This document shows positions 5,847 to 7,370 of a stretch of DNA of 7,370 bases, piece after piece. The notes beneath the pieces are model-generated. The model was not told the DNA's origin. It saw nothing but the letters and a program-made list of their open reading frames with translations, and did no database searches. Within the stretch, counting starts at the first letter, position 1, and the number at the start of each line of letters is the position of its first letter. The stretch lies in assembly GCA_030146285.1 (NCBI GenBank), contig JASLBZ010000142.1:1-7370 (forward strand), read 5' to 3'. This DNA comes from Neisseriaceae bacterium. GTDB lineage: Bacteria > Pseudomonadota > Gammaproteobacteria > Burkholderiales > Neisseriaceae. A program made the translations under genes and the position numbers.

Positions 5847-5895
5847 GATTGAATTTTCTGTTCGTGTCCATTATTGGTATTGGTGCACGACAATC
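5847..5895 (+). promoter_or_regulatory. Hairpin in the argG 5' leader
   Basis: Three paired blocks nest in order: GATTG/CAATC (5847-5851 with 5891-5895), TCGTG/CACGA (5862-5866 with 5886-5890) and CCA/TGG (5868-5870 with 5881-5883). That makes 13 pairs, with a 10-nt loop on the left side and a 10-nt terminal loop. The base coincides with the predicted transcript start and the right arm ends 5 nt before the AGGA at 5901-5904. It could affect mRNA stability or translation. It has no T-run, and no ArgR box was recognised. Function is inferred only. Confidence 0.35.
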
Positions 5896-5914
5896 TATTT
5901 AGGATATTGAAGAA

Positions 5915-7270
5915 ATGACCCAAAGCACAAATACAACTGAGACAATTTTAAAAAATATCCCAGTTGGTGAAAAAGTTGGTATCGCTTTCTCTGGTGGCTT
6001 AGACACCTCTGCTGCGTTATTGTGGATGAAGCAAAAAGGCGCTTTGCCTTATGCTTATACAGCGAATCTTGGTCAGCCTGACGAAGATGATTACAGTGCC
6101 ATTCCACGTAAAGCAGAAGCTTATGGTGCGATTAAAGCACGTTTGATTGATTGCCGCCGTCAATTAGCCCATGAAGGCATTGCTGCTATTCAGTGTGGCG
6201 CATTCCATATTTCAACAGCAGGCATGCCTTACTTTAACACCACGCCATTGGGTCGTGCTGTCACAGGTACCATGTTGGTTGCCGCGATGAAAGAGGACGA
6301 TGTTAATATCTGGGGCGATGGCAGTACTTACAAAGGCAACGATATTGAGCGTTTTTACCGCTATGGTTTGTTGACCAACCCAGAATTGCGCATTTACAAA
6401 CCTTGGTTAGACCAACAATTCATTGATGAATTGGGCGGCCGTCAAGAGATGTCTGAGTTCTTGATTGACAATGGTTTTGACTACAAAATGTCAGTAGAAA
6501 AAGCCTACTCAACAGATTCAAACATGTTAGGTGCAACCCATGAAGCCAAAGATTTAGAATATTTAAACAGTGGCATCAAGATTGTACAACCTATTATGGG
6601 CGTGGCTTTTTGGAAAGAAGATGTTGAAATCGCACCAGAAGCAGTAACCGTTCGCTTTGAAGAAGGCGTTCCTGTTGCTTTAAATGGTAAAGAAATCACC
6701 GACCCAGTTGAGTTGATTTTAGAAGCGAACCGCATTGGTGGTCGTCATGGTTTGGGTATGTCAGACCAAATTGAAAACCGTATTATTGAAGCCAAATCAC
6801 GCGGCATTTACGAAGCACCAGGCATGGCGCTATTGCACATTGCTTATGAGCGTTTGGTTTCTGGTATTCACAATGAAGACACGATTGAGCAATACCGCAT
6901 TAACGGTTTGCGTTTGGGCCGTTTGTTGTATCAAGGTCGCTGGTTTGACTCGCAAGCATTGATGCTTCGTGAAACAGCACAGCGCTGGGTTGCCAAAGCC
7001 ATTACTGGTGAAGTAACCATCGAATTGCGCCGTGGTAACGATTACTTGATCCTTAACACCGAGTCTCCAAACTTAACTTACCATGCAGAACGTTTAAGCA
7101 TGGAAAAAGTAAATTCAAGCTTCTCTCCAGCTGATCGCATTGGTCAATTGACCATGCGTAACTTGGATATTACCGATACTCGCGATAAATTGGCTTTGTA
7201 TGCAAAAACAGGTTTATTGTCTTTAGGTCAAGATTCTGTATTACCACAGTTGGGTAATACCGAAGAGTAA
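5915..7270 (+). CDS. argG: Argininosuccinate synthase (ArgG)
   Basis: Cytoplasmic enzyme that joins citrulline and aspartate using ATP to make argininosuccinate, the penultimate step of arginine synthesis. Its product goes to ArgH, which is not in this window. It has 451 residues, matching the long ArgG type of about 447 in E. coli and Neisseria rather than the roughly 400-residue type. The ATP pyrophosphatase P-loop is AFSGGLDTS (24-32). Other strongly conserved stretches are TANLGQPDEDDY (49-60), GDGSTYKGNDIERF (134-147) and AYSTDSNMLG (197-206), followed by the C-terminal synthetase and oligomerisation region. The start is supported by AGGA (5901-5904) and GAAGAA (5909-5914) upstream and by a short variable N-terminus before VGEKVGIAFSGG. 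It stands alone, with its own probable promoter and a strong terminator. It lies beside an amino-acid exporter and Lrp-type regulator, a suggestive but unproven link to arginine balance. Confidence 0.98.
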   Translation: MTQSTNTTETILKNIPVGEKVGIAFSGGLDTSAALLWMKQKGALPYAYTANLGQPDEDDYSAIPRKAEAYGAIKARLIDCRRQLAHEGIAAIQCGAFHISTAGMPYFNTTPLGRAVTGTMLVAAMKEDDVNIWGDGSTYKGNDIERFYRYGLLTNPELRIYKPWLDQQFIDELGGRQEMSEFLIDNGFDYKMSVEKAYSTDSNMLGATHEAKDLEYLNSGIKIVQPIMGVAFWKEDVEIAPEAVTVRFEEGVPVALNGKEITDPVELILEANRIGGRHGLGMSDQIENRIIEAKSRGIYEAPGMALLHIAYERLVSGIHNEDTIEQYRINGLRLGRLLYQGRWFDSQALMLRETAQRWVAKAITGEVTIELRRGNDYLILNTESPNLTYHAERLSMEKVNSSFSPADRIGQLTMRNLDITDTRDKLALYAKTGLLSLGQDSVLPQLGNTEE

Positions 7271-7289
7271 ATTGACTGATATTTAATTT

Positions 7290-7318
7290 AAAACCCTTCT
7301 TTTGAAGGGTTTTTTTTT
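7290..7318 (+). terminator. Intrinsic terminator after argG
   Basis: A 10-bp stem AAAACCCTTC/GAAGGGTTTT (7290-7299 with 7304-7313) has a TTTT loop and a nine-T run at 7310-7318. It begins 20 nt after the TAA. The 52 nt that follow to the window end contain nothing I can assign. Confidence 0.93.
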
Positions 7319-7370
7319 GTAGTAACAGTTTTATCTCGTGTTTTTACATCGGGTAACAAGGTCAAATGAG

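Larger units (their letters stand above)
5614..5914. other. Intergenic region between the regulator gene and argG
   Basis: 301 bp with no convincing protein-coding gene. From left to right it holds a folded 74-nt element (5620-5693) containing an uptake-sequence-like word at 5667-5678, AT-rich spacer, an extended -10 promoter (5833-5841) and a leader hairpin (5847-5895) before argG. Short open frames of 17-23 codons exist, for example 5620-5679, 5637-5708 and 5745-5798. They lack ribosome binding sites and recognisable products. Confidence 0.6.

Noticed and set aside
7358..7370. AAGG followed by ATG at 7366 at the window end
   Set aside because: Only 4 nt spacing and two codons visible, so it cannot be supported as a gene start.

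Overview
The window looks like chromosomal DNA from a low-G+C member of the Neisseriaceae (Betaproteobacteria). Three things suggest this. The argininosuccinate synthase is of the long, roughly 450-residue type and, as I remember the family, reads almost colinearly with the Neisseria protein. The large gene encodes a surface lipoprotein autotransporter laid out like meningococcal NalP. Several 11/12 or 10/12 matches to the Simonsiella/Kingella dialects of the Neisseriaceae DNA uptake sequence are scattered through the window. The AT-rich intergenic DNA and AT-leaning codon use fit genera such as Simonsiella, Snodgrassella, Alysiella or Kingella. No perfect 12-mer uptake sequence was seen, so the genus is left open.

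Layout: (1) 1-1159, minus strand: the N-terminal 386 codons of ubiD (ubiquinone biosynthesis), whose 3' end lies outside the window, with a good promoter at 1218-1245. (2) 1160-1527: a 368-bp AT-rich divergent intergenic region. (3) 1528-4296, plus strand: a 922-residue secreted subtilisin-type protease with lipoprotein signal, S8 protease domain, passenger-associated repeat and C-terminal beta-barrel, followed by a perfect 16-bp terminator hairpin. (4) 4404-5021, minus strand: a LysE/RhtB-family amino-acid exporter. It is divergent from (5) 5149-5613, plus strand: an Lrp/AsnC-family regulator. Their 127-bp shared region holds a likely lrp promoter flanked by an 18-bp direct repeat that is a candidate operator. 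(6) 5614-5914: a 301-bp intergenic region with a candidate compact structured RNA at 5620-5693, an extended -10 promoter and a hairpin in the argG leader. (7) 5915-7270, plus strand: argG, complete, followed by a strong intrinsic terminator.

The genes do not form one operon. ubiD, the autotransporter, the exporter/regulator pair and argG are four separate units, each with its own signals. The only functional link suggested by position is amino-acid homeostasis: an exporter, its probable ligand-sensing regulator and a late arginine biosynthesis enzyme sit side by side. The least ordinary parts are the unexplained folded element between lrp and argG, the phased repeat over the lrp promoter and start codon, and the divergent active-site Ser motif of the NalP-like protease. 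I saw no insertion sequence, CRISPR array, tRNA or rRNA.
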